A stretch of DNA of 64,000 bases, from NCBI GenBank assembly GCA_966211765.1, contig CBIHOV010000023.1, forward strand, positions 75,859 to 139,858. Reading direction: 5' to 3'. Shown one piece after another: positions 27,256-36,235 of this stretch; position 1 is the stretch's first letter, and every line of letters begins with the position of its first letter. The notes under the pieces are model-generated. The model was not told where the DNA came from. It did no database searches and saw only the letters and a list, made by a program, of their open reading frames with translations. Made by a program: the position numbers and the translations under genes. This DNA is from Paraflavitalea sp966211765. Its GTDB lineage: Bacteria > Bacteroidota > Bacteroidia > Chitinophagales > Chitinophagaceae.

Positions 27256-28905
27256 TTACCAGAACGGATTCTGTTTCATATTAATGTTGAGGCCTGTTTC
27301 ATTGGAGGGTACAGGCCACCAATAATCACGCTTAACGTCAAAGGTCCGCTTGGAAGCATCCTGAACGATCACAAAGCCATTGGCATCCACAGGAGCAGTG
27401 ATGACATTCACTTGCTCAGCCGGGAATTTCTTAGAGCCCTTCACCGCTTTCACCAATTCTACCTCAGCTGTTTTCCAGCGGATCAGGTCCCAGTAACGGA
27501 ACTCGCCTTCAAAGGCCAGCTCGATCCTTCTCTCCCGGCGCAGTTCCTCCTGCATATTGAGGCCATTGCCTGTTACAAACGCGTTGGTCAGCTTCGGCAT
27601 TTTCGCCCTGTCTCGCAACAGGTTAATGGATAAGTCGAGGTCCGCATCGGATATCGCGCCACCACCCAATTCAAATTTCAGCTCCGCATAGTTCAACAAT
27701 ATTTCTCCATAGCGGATAATGATGTGGTGATTGAAGCTCTGTTGAGAAGCCCAATCTTCCACCGTGGCATACTTCCGCGTTTTGTATCCTGTAGGGGTAA
27801 AAGCAAAGGTGGGTGTGTAAGCAGTCAATGAAAAGCCTGGCACCAGTTTACTGAACACCGTCATGCCGATCCGTGGATCGCGGTCTGTAAATTCAGTTAT
27901 GGTAGTCGTTTGAGGCTGTTCCAGTGGCGACTTGCCCAGCGGCAGACCATCCTTATACAAGTAAGCATCTATGAAAGAACGCGTGGGATTCACACCGCCC
28001 GCATCCAGGAACTGCCTGGTGTAGTTGTGCTCGGAAATGCTGTTGGTTGCATTCTGTCCATACAAGCGCACCAGGATATTCTCCTTGTTGTTGCGGCCAT
28101 TGCCCGCATATTGGAACAGGTAAAAGAAACTACTGTCAGGAACAATGGGATGCTTGTACAATTGGTGACCTCCGGTGGTCATTAATGTTTCCGTGGCAGC
28201 CAGTGCAATGTTGAGGTGTTTGTTTGCATCACCCAGTGCATGGTATTTATTGCGGGTACCTTCAAACAGGCCCACGCGCGACTTCATCGCCAGCGCAGCA
28301 TTCCTGGTAATGCGTCCATATTCAGCCGCAGCGAGTGCGGTAGCGGTAGGCAAACCGGCAGCAGCCGAATCCAGGTCACGGTACAGGGAATCCAGCACTT
28401 TTTCACGAGGTGTGCGATGTGCTGTCGTCAACGTATCGAACACATCGAATGTACGCAGGATCAGGGGTACATCACCATAGCGTTTTACCAGGTCACAATA
28501 AGCAAAGGCGCGAAAGAAATAAGCCTCCGCCCGGTAACGACGGATCTGTGCAGCGTCGCCCGTGGTCTTAACCGATTTTTCAAGAATATTATTGCTCTTA
28601 CGGATCAGGGAATAAGGAATGCTGAAAGCATTGTCTGTAACAGGTACGGTACGCGTACCGTCACTGATGCCATTGGGCGCCTGCGCATATCCATCATCAG
28701 ACCAGACTGCGTTGACGTTGTTTGACATTACCGGCAGCGCATTGTATAGCTCATTACAGGCCAGCACCAGGTCGTTGGTCGTTTTCCAGAACGCCTCATC
28801 TCCCAGTTTTGATTCAGGTACCAGATCCAGTTTTTTATTGCACCCGCAAAGCATCGCTGCAGCTGCAACAGATAGTCCAATTGTATTTCGAATTGATTGC
28901 TTCAT
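27256..28905 (-). CDS. susD: SusD/RagB family glycan-binding lipoprotein
   Basis: A 549-residue lipoprotein. The lipobox ends in LCGC with the acylated Cys at 22. The SusD pattern follows: an N-terminal TPR-like helical region (ELYNALPVMSNNVNAVWSDDG, RAEAYFFRAFAYCDLVKRYGDVPL), then the RGD-less C-terminal signature LRRERRIELAFEGEFRYWDLIRWK and a final YYWPVP-like segment (DYWWPVPSNE). It sits on the outer surface as the lid of the SusC transporter and binds the polysaccharide or its fragments. The 17-bp gap from susC is typical of a co-transcribed pair. Confidence 0.95.
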   Translation of the reverse strand: MKQSIRNTIGLSVAAAAMLCGCNKKLDLVPESKLGDEAFWKTTNDLVLACNELYNALPVMSNNVNAVWSDDGYAQAPNGISDGTRTVPVTDNAFSIPYSLIRKSNNILEKSVKTTGDAAQIRRYRAEAYFFRAFAYCDLVKRYGDVPLILRTFDVFDTLTTAHRTPREKVLDSLYRDLDSAAAGLPTATALAAAEYGRITRNAALAMKSRVGLFEGTRNKYHALGDANKHLNIALAATETLMTTGGHQLYKHPIVPDSSFFYLFQYAGNGRNNKENILVRLYGQNATNSISEHNYTRQFLDAGGVNPTRSFIDAYLYKDGLPLGKSPLEQPQTTTITEFTDRDPRIGMTVFSKLVPGFSLTAYTPTFAFTPTGYKTRKYATVEDWASQQSFNHHIIIRYGEILLNYAELKFELGGGAISDADLDLSINLLRDRAKMPKLTNAFVTGNGLNMQEELRRERRIELAFEGEFRYWDLIRWKTAEVELVKAVKGSKKFPAEQVNVITAPVDANGFVIVQDASKRTFDVKRDYWWPVPSNETGLNINMKQNPFW

Positions 28906-28922
28906 TTTTCAGGTTTTGCTCG

Positions 28923-31900
28923 TTAGAAAGTGAGGTTTAAGCCCACCATGAAGGTGCGGAAGAATGGATATTGCCAGGTAGCATTGCTGGGCGTTTCGGG
29001 ATCAAAAGCATTTTTGATCCACATATTGTTGATCTCCCAAAGATCCTGTCCACCTACATAGATCTTGGCAGCACTCAACTTCGCTTTGCTGATCAGGTTG
29101 GCTGGCAGGTTATACCCCAGTTGCACATTCTTCAGGCGCAGGTAGGCGCCATTCATCAACCAATGTGAAGAGCGTACCGTATTTTGCGCACCGCCAATGA
29201 AGAGGCGGGGGAATTTTGCATTCGGCCTTTCAGGCGTCCAGTAATCGGTATTGTAGTCCATCGGCATGATCCAGCTGGAAGTATAAGGATACAAAGTGGT
29301 AGGATCAACAAACAACTTACGCTGACCAACTCCCTGGAACAGGGCAGAAAAATCAAAACCTTTATAGCTGAAGCCAAAATCAAAACCATAAGTATAGCGG
29401 GGGTTCGTATTACCCAATTCTACCAGGTCGCCTTTATCAGCAGCACGGCCCAGTCCGGCATTGATCTTTCCATCACCATTCACATCCCGGTATTTGATAT
29501 CACCAGGCCCTACAGCCGTGCTGAACTTAGGATATTTGTTTACTTCATCGGCACTTTGGAAATAACCGATCGCATCATATCCAAAAAGAGTGTTGATCGG
29601 GTATCCTTCAATAGGGTTATTGGCGCCAGCTGAAATAGCCGTCTGTCCATTATAGCTCAACACCTTGTTTTGATTGTCACCAATATTTGCATTCACCCAA
29701 TAGGAGAAGGCACCGATATTGTCGCGCCATCCTGCAGACAGTTCCCAACCCCAGGTCTTCAAACTCGCCAGGTTATAGGTTGAGGTCGTGATACCAATGA
29801 TAGAAGACAATTGCATCGGCACCAGCATATCATCATTGCGTTTTACAAAATAATCGCCTGTGAACGTCAACCTGTTCTTCAGCAACGCCACATCCAACCC
29901 AATATTGGATGTCTCGATCGTTTCCCAGGTCTTGAAGGGAGAGGCCAGCACTAACTGGTAATAGGAGCGATTCCTGACATTGTTGAAAGGATAAGAAGCA
30001 CCAGGCTCCAGCATGGGGAAATAATCATAATTGCCGATCACCCCATCTGAATTGCCCAGTCTTCCCCAACTGCCGCGCAATTTGAATTCATTGAAGAAAG
30101 GAGCAATGCGGTTGAACCAATCTTCTTCATTCAGCCTCCACCCCAACGACACAGAAGGGAAACTATGCCAGCGATTGGAAGCAGCCAGTTTGGAACTGCC
30201 ATCCCGACGCAGGTTCACTTCTACCAGGTAACGGTTTTTGAATACATAGTTCACACGTGCGAAATAGGATTCAAGGCCCCACTGCTGAATGTCTTCCGTA
30301 TTGGAAGCCTGCACTGGATCACCAATGTTCAGGGTATAGAAGTCGTTGGATGCCAGGTTGCGGGCAATGGCAGTTGTATTGTCATTGCGCTGGTCTTCAT
30401 ACGCATAACCACCCAGTACATGAAAATCATGATCGCCCCAGGTACGGCTAAAGTCGGCCAGCAACTGTACGTTATTGGAAAACTGCTTGAAGTTATTTTT
30501 GGTATAGGAGTTGGGATTGTTCATATAACTGCCAATACCTACAATATTGTAACGGGGAATCGTACGCACATTGATGTCCTGCGCTTCCACCACCATCCGT
30601 GGACTGTAGGAGGCAGACAGTGTAAGCCCTTTCACCAGGTCTTTGGCTTTTAACACCAACTGGGCGCTGGCATCATCTACCCTTGTATCGTTCTCTCCGG
30701 CTTCCTTGAGCAAAGCATAGGCAAAGTTGCCGCTGTTGTCATTGATATACCGGTCGGTAGTACCAGGAAAAAAGGTCGGGTACAAAGAACGGGTGGTATA
30801 CAGGTTGGAGAAGATACGTGCATTGCCTACACTGGGCGACAGGATATTTGATTGACGGTAAGCCAACCTGGCATCCAGGCTGAATACTTCCGACAACTTG
30901 TTTGAATAGTTAAAGCGTGCATTCACCCGGTTCGTTTTATCCGGTCCGAGTTTGAACACACCCTGCTGATTCAGATAACCCAGTGAAAAGAAATAATTAT
31001 CCTTCTGTCCACCACCACGCAGGGAGATGTTTTGGTCCCACAGCGGGCTTTGATCTCTCAATACCAGCGGGCGCTGGTCGAGGTCGTACCAATATTGGTA
31101 ATCGCTTGGGTTGCTGGGGTTCACTTTATATTCTACATTGGGATCTTTCATCCAGCCGATCTGCTCATCTGTATAACCAGCCGACTGGCCGGCATTGATA
31201 CGGGAAACGTTCAGCATCTCAGCTTCTTCCCAGCTATGCAGTTTGCCCGGTACACTCACCGGTTTCTGCGAAGCATATTTCCCACTGTAGCTGATCACCA
31301 TTTTACCGGCCTTCCCTCTTTTAGTGGTCACCAGCACAACGCCACCTGCCGCACGTGCTCCATAAATGGAGGCGGCAGCAGCGTCTTTTAGTACACTGAT
31401 GCTCTCAATATCATTCGGGTTAAGGCCACCGAGACTGCCCGGTGCACCATCAATTAATACCAATGCAGCGCTCCCGTTTACAGAAGAGGCGCCACGAATC
31501 TGCAAGTCATATCCCTCACGACCGGGTTCGCCCGTCGTACGGGTGATCGTTACACCGGGTGCAATACCCTGCAAAGCAGCGATCGCATTTGTTACAGGCC
31601 GGTTCTCGATCTTCTTGTTGTCAATAGTGGCAATGGCGCCTGTAAGGTTTACCTTTTTCTGCGAACCATAGCCCACAACTACCACATCACTCATCGTACC
31701 AGTTTTGGCGCGCAGGGCAACCTCCAGGTTGGCCGATGCGCCCACCACCAGTTCTTTTACATCAAAATTCACATCCGAAAAGATCAATACAGCACCAGCG
31801 GCCACATTGATGGTGAAAACACCCGATGCGTTGGTGGTTGTACCACCCGCGGCATTTTTAATAGTTACAGAAACATTCGACAAAGGGGTGCCGTTTTCAT

Positions 31901-32024
31901 CGGTTACTTTACCCGTTCTTGGCTGCACCTGAGCCGTCAATAACAGCGAAGAGATCATACAGGCCATTAGCAAGGCCAGGGGTTTGAAGACTTTGCTACC
32001 ATGGACAATTGGCAATCGCGTCAT
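28923..32024 (-). CDS. susC: SusC/RagA family TonB-linked outer-membrane transporter
   Basis: A 1033-residue protein with a signal peptide (about 1-32), a carboxypeptidase-like domain (GKVTDENGTPLSNVSVTIKNA), the TonB-box motif SDVVVVGYGSQKK near residue 112, a plug domain (IDGAPGSLGGLNPNDIESISVLKDAAAASIYGARAAGG) and a C-terminal barrel ending in aromatic LTF. It imports oligosaccharides produced at the surface, in complex with the SusD partner. It is the first gene of the nine-gene operon running to 16615. A repeat-containing element 110-147 bp upstream of its start codon is shared with the neighbouring module. Confidence 0.96.
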   Translation of the reverse strand: MTRLPIVHGSKVFKPLALLMACMISSLLLTAQVQPRTGKVTDENGTPLSNVSVTIKNAAGGTTTNASGVFTINVAAGAVLIFSDVNFDVKELVVGASANLEVALRAKTGTMSDVVVVGYGSQKKVNLTGAIATIDNKKIENRPVTNAIAALQGIAPGVTITRTTGEPGREGYDLQIRGASSVNGSAALVLIDGAPGSLGGLNPNDIESISVLKDAAAASIYGARAAGGVVLVTTKRGKAGKMVISYSGKYASQKPVSVPGKLHSWEEAEMLNVSRINAGQSAGYTDEQIGWMKDPNVEYKVNPSNPSDYQYWYDLDQRPLVLRDQSPLWDQNISLRGGGQKDNYFFSLGYLNQQGVFKLGPDKTNRVNARFNYSNKLSEVFSLDARLAYRQSNILSPSVGNARIFSNLYTTRSLYPTFFPGTTDRYINDNSGNFAYALLKEAGENDTRVDDASAQLVLKAKDLVKGLTLSASYSPRMVVEAQDINVRTIPRYNIVGIGSYMNNPNSYTKNNFKQFSNNVQLLADFSRTWGDHDFHVLGGYAYEDQRNDNTTAIARNLASNDFYTLNIGDPVQASNTEDIQQWGLESYFARVNYVFKNRYLVEVNLRRDGSSKLAASNRWHSFPSVSLGWRLNEEDWFNRIAPFFNEFKLRGSWGRLGNSDGVIGNYDYFPMLEPGASYPFNNVRNRSYYQLVLASPFKTWETIETSNIGLDVALLKNRLTFTGDYFVKRNDDMLVPMQLSSIIGITTSTYNLASLKTWGWELSAGWRDNIGAFSYWVNANIGDNQNKVLSYNGQTAISAGANNPIEGYPINTLFGYDAIGYFQSADEVNKYPKFSTAVGPGDIKYRDVNGDGKINAGLGRAADKGDLVELGNTNPRYTYGFDFGFSYKGFDFSALFQGVGQRKLFVDPTTLYPYTSSWIMPMDYNTDYWTPERPNAKFPRLFIGGAQNTVRSSHWLMNGAYLRLKNVQLGYNLPANLISKAKLSAAKIYVGGQDLWEINNMWIKNAFDPETPSNATWQYPFFRTFMVGLNLTF

Positions 32025-32133
32025 ATAGCAGTTGATTTTTAAATGAAGAATAGATCAGGAGAGTTGCAAACTGCCTGAAGGGTTTATTGTTTTAGTTACA
32101 CATCACAAGTAACGCCGCATTCATTTTTGAGGA

Positions 32134-32171
32134 GGGTGAGAATCTTAAAAGAGTAAGGGGAATATTATAAA
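32134..32171 (-). promoter_or_regulatory. Candidate HTCS binding site upstream of susC
   Basis: A 38-bp segment that matches the segment at 39565-39602 in 30 positions without gaps. Read on the plus strand it contains two 10-bp half-sites, GGGTGAGAAT (32134-32143) and AGGGGAATAT (32156-32165), whose starts are 22 bp apart, that is two helical turns, as expected for an AraC-family dimer. It ends 110 bp upstream of the susC start. The regulator is inferred to be the HTCS at 39671-43729. Confidence 0.7.
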
Positions 32172-32218
32172 CACCTCCTACCCTGTTGATTCTCAATAAA
32201 GATTTTAAGAAACTCCCC

Positions 32219-33649
32219 CTATGGTGTTGCATCTGCACCACCAACGAGATGAACCGATGGCTTGCTTTTCCGGAAAGCAGTCATCCCGTTGTCAGTCATC
32301 AGCGATTGCCAGCAATAAATTTGTTGCAGCGAAGGCAGCGAAGCCAGCGTTTGAAGCCCCGCATCATTCACTTTCGTAGCAGTAAGGTTTATATATTCAA
32401 GATGGGATAGGTTCTTTAGTTTGTTGATACCCGACGAACTGATGCCAGTGCCGGCAAGGTTGAGCCGTACAAGCTGCTTTAATTGTCCAACCACTTCCAA
32501 CCCTTCATCTGATAGCTGCGTATTGTCCAGCCGGAGCCATACAATATTATCAGACAGCTTTGCCAGCAGTGCGGCCGTACGGTCATTAAAAGCGGGGAAG
32601 TTGATGCAGCTCACTTCCAACAGCTGTTTGTTTTTGGCAACGGGCGTCACCAGCACACCCAGTTTCGTCAACTCCTGGATGGCGTTTTGATCCGGCGCCG
32701 CAACATTGGCTGAATAAACCGGAGAGAGCGGAACGTGTACAAGGCTATCCCCTCCTCCATCCTGGAAACTGTGCAGCAATGCCAGCGTGGCACTGTCGGG
32801 CGACAGTTCACTGACCTTCTTTTTCGTGTCGGCCCCGGATCGTACCCACCAGCGCAATAATGCAGTTTCTGCCGGGGTGAGTTGAGACTTGTCTTTCGGC
32901 GGCATGCGTTTATCATCTTCCAGCGGTAACAAGAGTCGTTTGACCAGTTCACTGCCCGCTTCATCGCCCGGCCTGATCACGGTACCATGTTTTCCGCCTT
33001 TGAACAACAAAGGCTCCTGATCCATCCGCAAGCCTCCTTTAACTTTTTTAGAACTGTGGCAACTGTAGCACTTTTCCTGGAATATGGGTTCCACCAGGTC
33101 AGTAAATACAACAGCTGTCTTAATATCGGAGATACTTTTCTTTGTAACTACCGCAGTGTCTTTCACTGGCACAATGCCCAGCCATCCAGCTACCGGTTGC
33201 GGCAGGCCCGCTGTGAGATAATCCTCCCCATGTGTCATATTGCCGCCCATATGTCCCGTCACCGTCAGCAGCAATACCAGTGCTATAAATAATATACGGT
33301 ACCATTTGATCACACGCGGCAACAAGGCATACCGCCGTTTAATAAACCAACAAATACCTGACAACACCGCCACACCAATCCCCAACCATTGGTGAAACGA
33401 TAACGAGCTTTCCTCATAGCCACCCTCCATGCTCAGGAACCAACCCACCAGACAGGAAAGGATGGCACTGATGCAACCTGCCAACAGGCAAATAGAGATG
33501 GCTCCATTCAACACCAGCAGCTGGCGGTTCCTCCATACCAGCAGTTCCATTATAAAAGCCACTACCAGCATCCCGATAGGCAGATGCACCACCACCGGGT
33601 GGAAATGACCTAAATATCTTACCCATTCATCAAGGAAAGCAAGCACCAT
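32219..33649 (-). CDS. Membrane-bound c-type cytochrome with DUF2231 domain and leucine-rich repeats
   Basis: A 476-residue protein. Four or five transmembrane helices (about 15-37, 47-72, 88-104, 116-133) form a DUF2231-like domain opening with FHPVVVHLPIGMLVVAF. A planctomycete-type cytochrome (PSCyt1) domain follows, with the single haem motif CYSCH (194-198) and the characteristic KVKGGLRMD and DDKRMPPKDKSQLT. The C-terminal 150 residues are leucine-rich repeats (VVWLRLDNTQLSDEGLEVVG, LVRLNLAGTGIS). It probably passes electrons at the membrane, with the repeats binding a partner. Last gene of the module, 27 bp after the beta-propeller gene. Confidence 0.85.
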   Translation of the reverse strand: MVLAFLDEWVRYLGHFHPVVVHLPIGMLVVAFIMELLVWRNRQLLVLNGAISICLLAGCISAILSCLVGWFLSMEGGYEESSLSFHQWLGIGVAVLSGICWFIKRRYALLPRVIKWYRILFIALVLLLTVTGHMGGNMTHGEDYLTAGLPQPVAGWLGIVPVKDTAVVTKKSISDIKTAVVFTDLVEPIFQEKCYSCHSSKKVKGGLRMDQEPLLFKGGKHGTVIRPGDEAGSELVKRLLLPLEDDKRMPPKDKSQLTPAETALLRWWVRSGADTKKKVSELSPDSATLALLHSFQDGGGDSLVHVPLSPVYSANVAAPDQNAIQELTKLGVLVTPVAKNKQLLEVSCINFPAFNDRTAALLAKLSDNIVWLRLDNTQLSDEGLEVVGQLKQLVRLNLAGTGISSSGINKLKNLSHLEYINLTATKVNDAGLQTLASLPSLQQIYCWQSLMTDNGMTAFRKSKPSVHLVGGADATP

Positions 33650-33676
33650 GTACGGAAAGGGGGTTTAGACAGTTAA

Positions 33677-34729
33677 CTAAATACGCTCCAGTTTCACAGG
33701 ATAAGTGCCATCAGCCATCCATTGGCAGATATATAAATTCTTGTCATCATCCACACATACATCGTGACAATGCTTAAATATGGGTTGGTCCTGTACCATC
33801 AGCTCCGGCTCTGCGCCTTTGTATACAGGCCGCGTACCGCCGGGATTGGACACCACCTTATTCTCCTTATTCAGGATCGTTACAAAACCCGAATTCATCG
33901 TCAGCATATGATGCTTCAGTGCGGAATAACAAACCCCTGAATACAATATATCTCCATCAAATACAGGTCGGCTCATATAGATGCCCGGCAAATAAATGGA
34001 ATCAATATATTGACCATCCAGCGTAAAGCGTTTAAAACAATTCTTGATCCGCTCTGTACACATCAGTACCGGGTTGCCAGGATCACGCGTGTCCAATGCA
34101 ATGCCATGCACTTGTTTGAACTTATCGTCTTTGATAAAACTATCGCCACCAAACTTGCGGATAAACTCACCTTTGGAAGTGTATTGCAGGATGTATTGCG
34201 AACCATAACCATCTGCTACATAAATATCCCCGTTGGGACCGATACAGGTTTCAGTAGGACCAAACCGGTCACAATCTGCATACTCACCGATGAACTTCGG
34301 GTGCCTGATCGTCATCAATACTTTGCCATCGAGCGTTGTCTTGTACACTTCTTTTACATCATAATCTGTGATGTAGAGAAACTCTTCTCCATTTTCATTG
34401 TGCAGCGTGAGGCCGTGGCCACCCGGGAACCGGTTGCCCCAGCTATCGAGCAGCTTGCCCGATTTATCATAGATCAGGATATTATTCTTTGTTTCGTTGG
34501 TGATCATGATGAGCCGCTTGCGGCTGTCCATCACCATTTCATGACAATCTTTGACCGGATACTTTGTGCGATCAAGTTGCCCCCAGGACCGATTCACCCG
34601 GTACCTGAAATCACCATGCCCGATGATTTCGCCTTCGCAGTCAGCAGCCTTAATAATATTGAAAGGCGAGGTAAGCGCAGCTGTCGCACCAAGCGCGAGT
34701 GAGTTTTTAAGAAAGCTCCGTCTTTTCAT
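33677..34729 (-). CDS. Exported NHL-type six-bladed beta-propeller protein
   Basis: A 350-residue protein with a twin-arginine signal (MKRRSFLKNSLALGATAAL) and repeated NHL-like blades: LIMITNETKNNILIYDKSGKLLDSWG, DIYVADGYGSQYILQYTSKGEFIRKFGG and NLYICQWMADGTYPVKLERI. Such proteins are scaffold-like or bind substrates. In Planctomycetes, similar proteins occur beside DUF1501/DUF1549 genes. Its start overlaps the stop of the DUF1501 gene in a TGATG arrangement, so the two are translationally coupled. No catalytic motif is apparent. Confidence 0.82.
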   Translation of the reverse strand: MKRRSFLKNSLALGATAALTSPFNIIKAADCEGEIIGHGDFRYRVNRSWGQLDRTKYPVKDCHEMVMDSRKRLIMITNETKNNILIYDKSGKLLDSWGNRFPGGHGLTLHNENGEEFLYITDYDVKEVYKTTLDGKVLMTIRHPKFIGEYADCDRFGPTETCIGPNGDIYVADGYGSQYILQYTSKGEFIRKFGGDSFIKDDKFKQVHGIALDTRDPGNPVLMCTERIKNCFKRFTLDGQYIDSIYLPGIYMSRPVFDGDILYSGVCYSALKHHMLTMNSGFVTILNKENKVVSNPGGTRPVYKGAEPELMVQDQPIFKHCHDVCVDDDKNLYICQWMADGTYPVKLERI

Positions 34730-36207
34730 CAGCCAATAATTCCTTTTACCACTTCTCCGGCTACGTCGGTAAGACGGTAACGGCGGCCTTGTGTTTTATA
34801 AACAAATTGTTCGTGGTCAATGCCCAGCAGATGAAGCAGCGTGGCCTGAAAATCGTGCACATGCACTTTATCCTTTACAATATTGTGCGCAAAATCATCC
34901 GTTTCACCATATACCAGGCCCGACCTCGTACCTCCACCCGCCATCCAGATGCTGTATGCCGTAGGATGGTGATCACGACCAAAAGCTTCTTCCGTTAAAG
35001 TACCCTGACAAAAACTGGTGCGGCCAAACTCACCTCCCCAAATTACCAGCGTATCATCCAGCAGGCCACGCTGCTTCAGGTCTTTCACCAGGGCAGCAGA
35101 AGCCTGGTCTGTTTGCCGCGTAGCCTTGCGTATACCTGCATGCAGGCCACCATGGTGGTCCCAGCCCAAATGATAAAGTTGAATGAAACGTACATCTTTC
35201 TCAGCCAGCCTTCTTGCCATCAAACAATTGTACGCATAGCTGCCCGGTACTCTTACATCCGGACCATACATATCGAGAATATGAGCAGGCTCATTACTCA
35301 GATCAGTGATCTCAGGCACAGCCATCTGCATCCGGTAGGCCATCTCATATTGATTGAGGCGGCTGTCGATCTCCGGATCATTCCATTTATCTTTTTGCAG
35401 CAGGTTGAAGGAACGTATAAAATCAAGTGCACGACGACGATCCATTTTATCTACCCCATCAGGTGAGGACAGGTACAGCACAGGATCTTTTCCCGACATG
35501 AACTGCACACCCTGGTGATGCGAAGGCAGGAATCCATTGCTCCAGGCCAGGTTACTGATCGGCTGGTCACCACCACCTTTGGATACCATTACGATGAAGG
35601 CAGGCAAGTTCTGATTCAGGCTACCCAATCCATAACTGATCCAGGAACCAATACTGGGACGGCCACTCAATTGATTACCTGTTTGCGTGAAGATCACCGC
35701 CGGCTCGTGGTTGATCTGCTCGGTAAACATGCTGCGCACTACACAGATATCATCGGCTATGCCGGCTGTATGCGGTATCAGATCGCTGAAATAAGTACCA
35801 TTCGAACCATATTGCTTAAACGAAGTGGCAGGACGCGCCAAAGGAAAACGGTTCTGGTTCGACACCATGCCCGATACCCTGCCCGTGCCCAATACACTGG
35901 GAGGAATATCCTGCCCGTGCATGGTATACAATTGCGGTTTATAATCAAACAACTCCATTTGGGAGGGGCCGCCACTCTGGAATAGGTAGATCACCCGTTT
36001 GGCCTTCGGCACAAAATGCGGATTCACCAGCGGTTGGTTCTCCTCAACGGCAGCACCAGCCGCTGTAGCCATTGCTTTCTTTACAGGCTTCTCTTCACTA
36101 CCGCAGCCAAGTAAACTGCCCAGTGCAATACATCCCAATCCCAGGGCCGAGCCACGCAAAAAATCGCGGCGGCTCTTTTCTTCTAATGCTTTCCGGATCT
36201 CATCCAT
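34729..36207 (-). CDS. DUF1501 family exported protein (alkaline-phosphatase-like superfamily)
   Basis: A 492-residue protein with a twin-arginine signal (SRRDFLRGSALGLGCIALGSLL) that ends in LGC, so it may be a Tat lipoprotein. The family landmarks are VIYLFQSGGPSQMELFDYKP, GSWISYGLG, LYHLGWDHHGG, TLVIWGGEFGRT and DHHPTAYSIWMAGGGTR. DUF1501 proteins share the alkaline phosphatase/sulfatase fold, with the conserved Asp/His residues as probable metal ligands. No substrate is established; a sulfo- or phospho-ester hydrolase role is only a family-level inference. It is the second gene of the module, 28 bp after the DUF1549/1553 gene. Confidence 0.9.
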   Translation of the reverse strand: MDEIRKALEEKSRRDFLRGSALGLGCIALGSLLGCGSEEKPVKKAMATAAGAAVEENQPLVNPHFVPKAKRVIYLFQSGGPSQMELFDYKPQLYTMHGQDIPPSVLGTGRVSGMVSNQNRFPLARPATSFKQYGSNGTYFSDLIPHTAGIADDICVVRSMFTEQINHEPAVIFTQTGNQLSGRPSIGSWISYGLGSLNQNLPAFIVMVSKGGGDQPISNLAWSNGFLPSHHQGVQFMSGKDPVLYLSSPDGVDKMDRRRALDFIRSFNLLQKDKWNDPEIDSRLNQYEMAYRMQMAVPEITDLSNEPAHILDMYGPDVRVPGSYAYNCLMARRLAEKDVRFIQLYHLGWDHHGGLHAGIRKATRQTDQASAALVKDLKQRGLLDDTLVIWGGEFGRTSFCQGTLTEEAFGRDHHPTAYSIWMAGGGTRSGLVYGETDDFAHNIVKDKVHVHDFQATLLHLLGIDHEQFVYKTQGRRYRLTDVAGEVVKGIIG

Positions 36208-36235
36208 GCGGTATCCAATTAATCAGTTAGAAAAA

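Noticed and set aside
32137..32195. A second, larger inverted repeat (TGAGAATC with GATTCTCA) before susC, considered as a hairpin.
   Set aside because: The loop is 43 nt and the left arm overlaps the direct-repeat element, which explains the conservation better because the arm is not fully conserved at 39565-39602.
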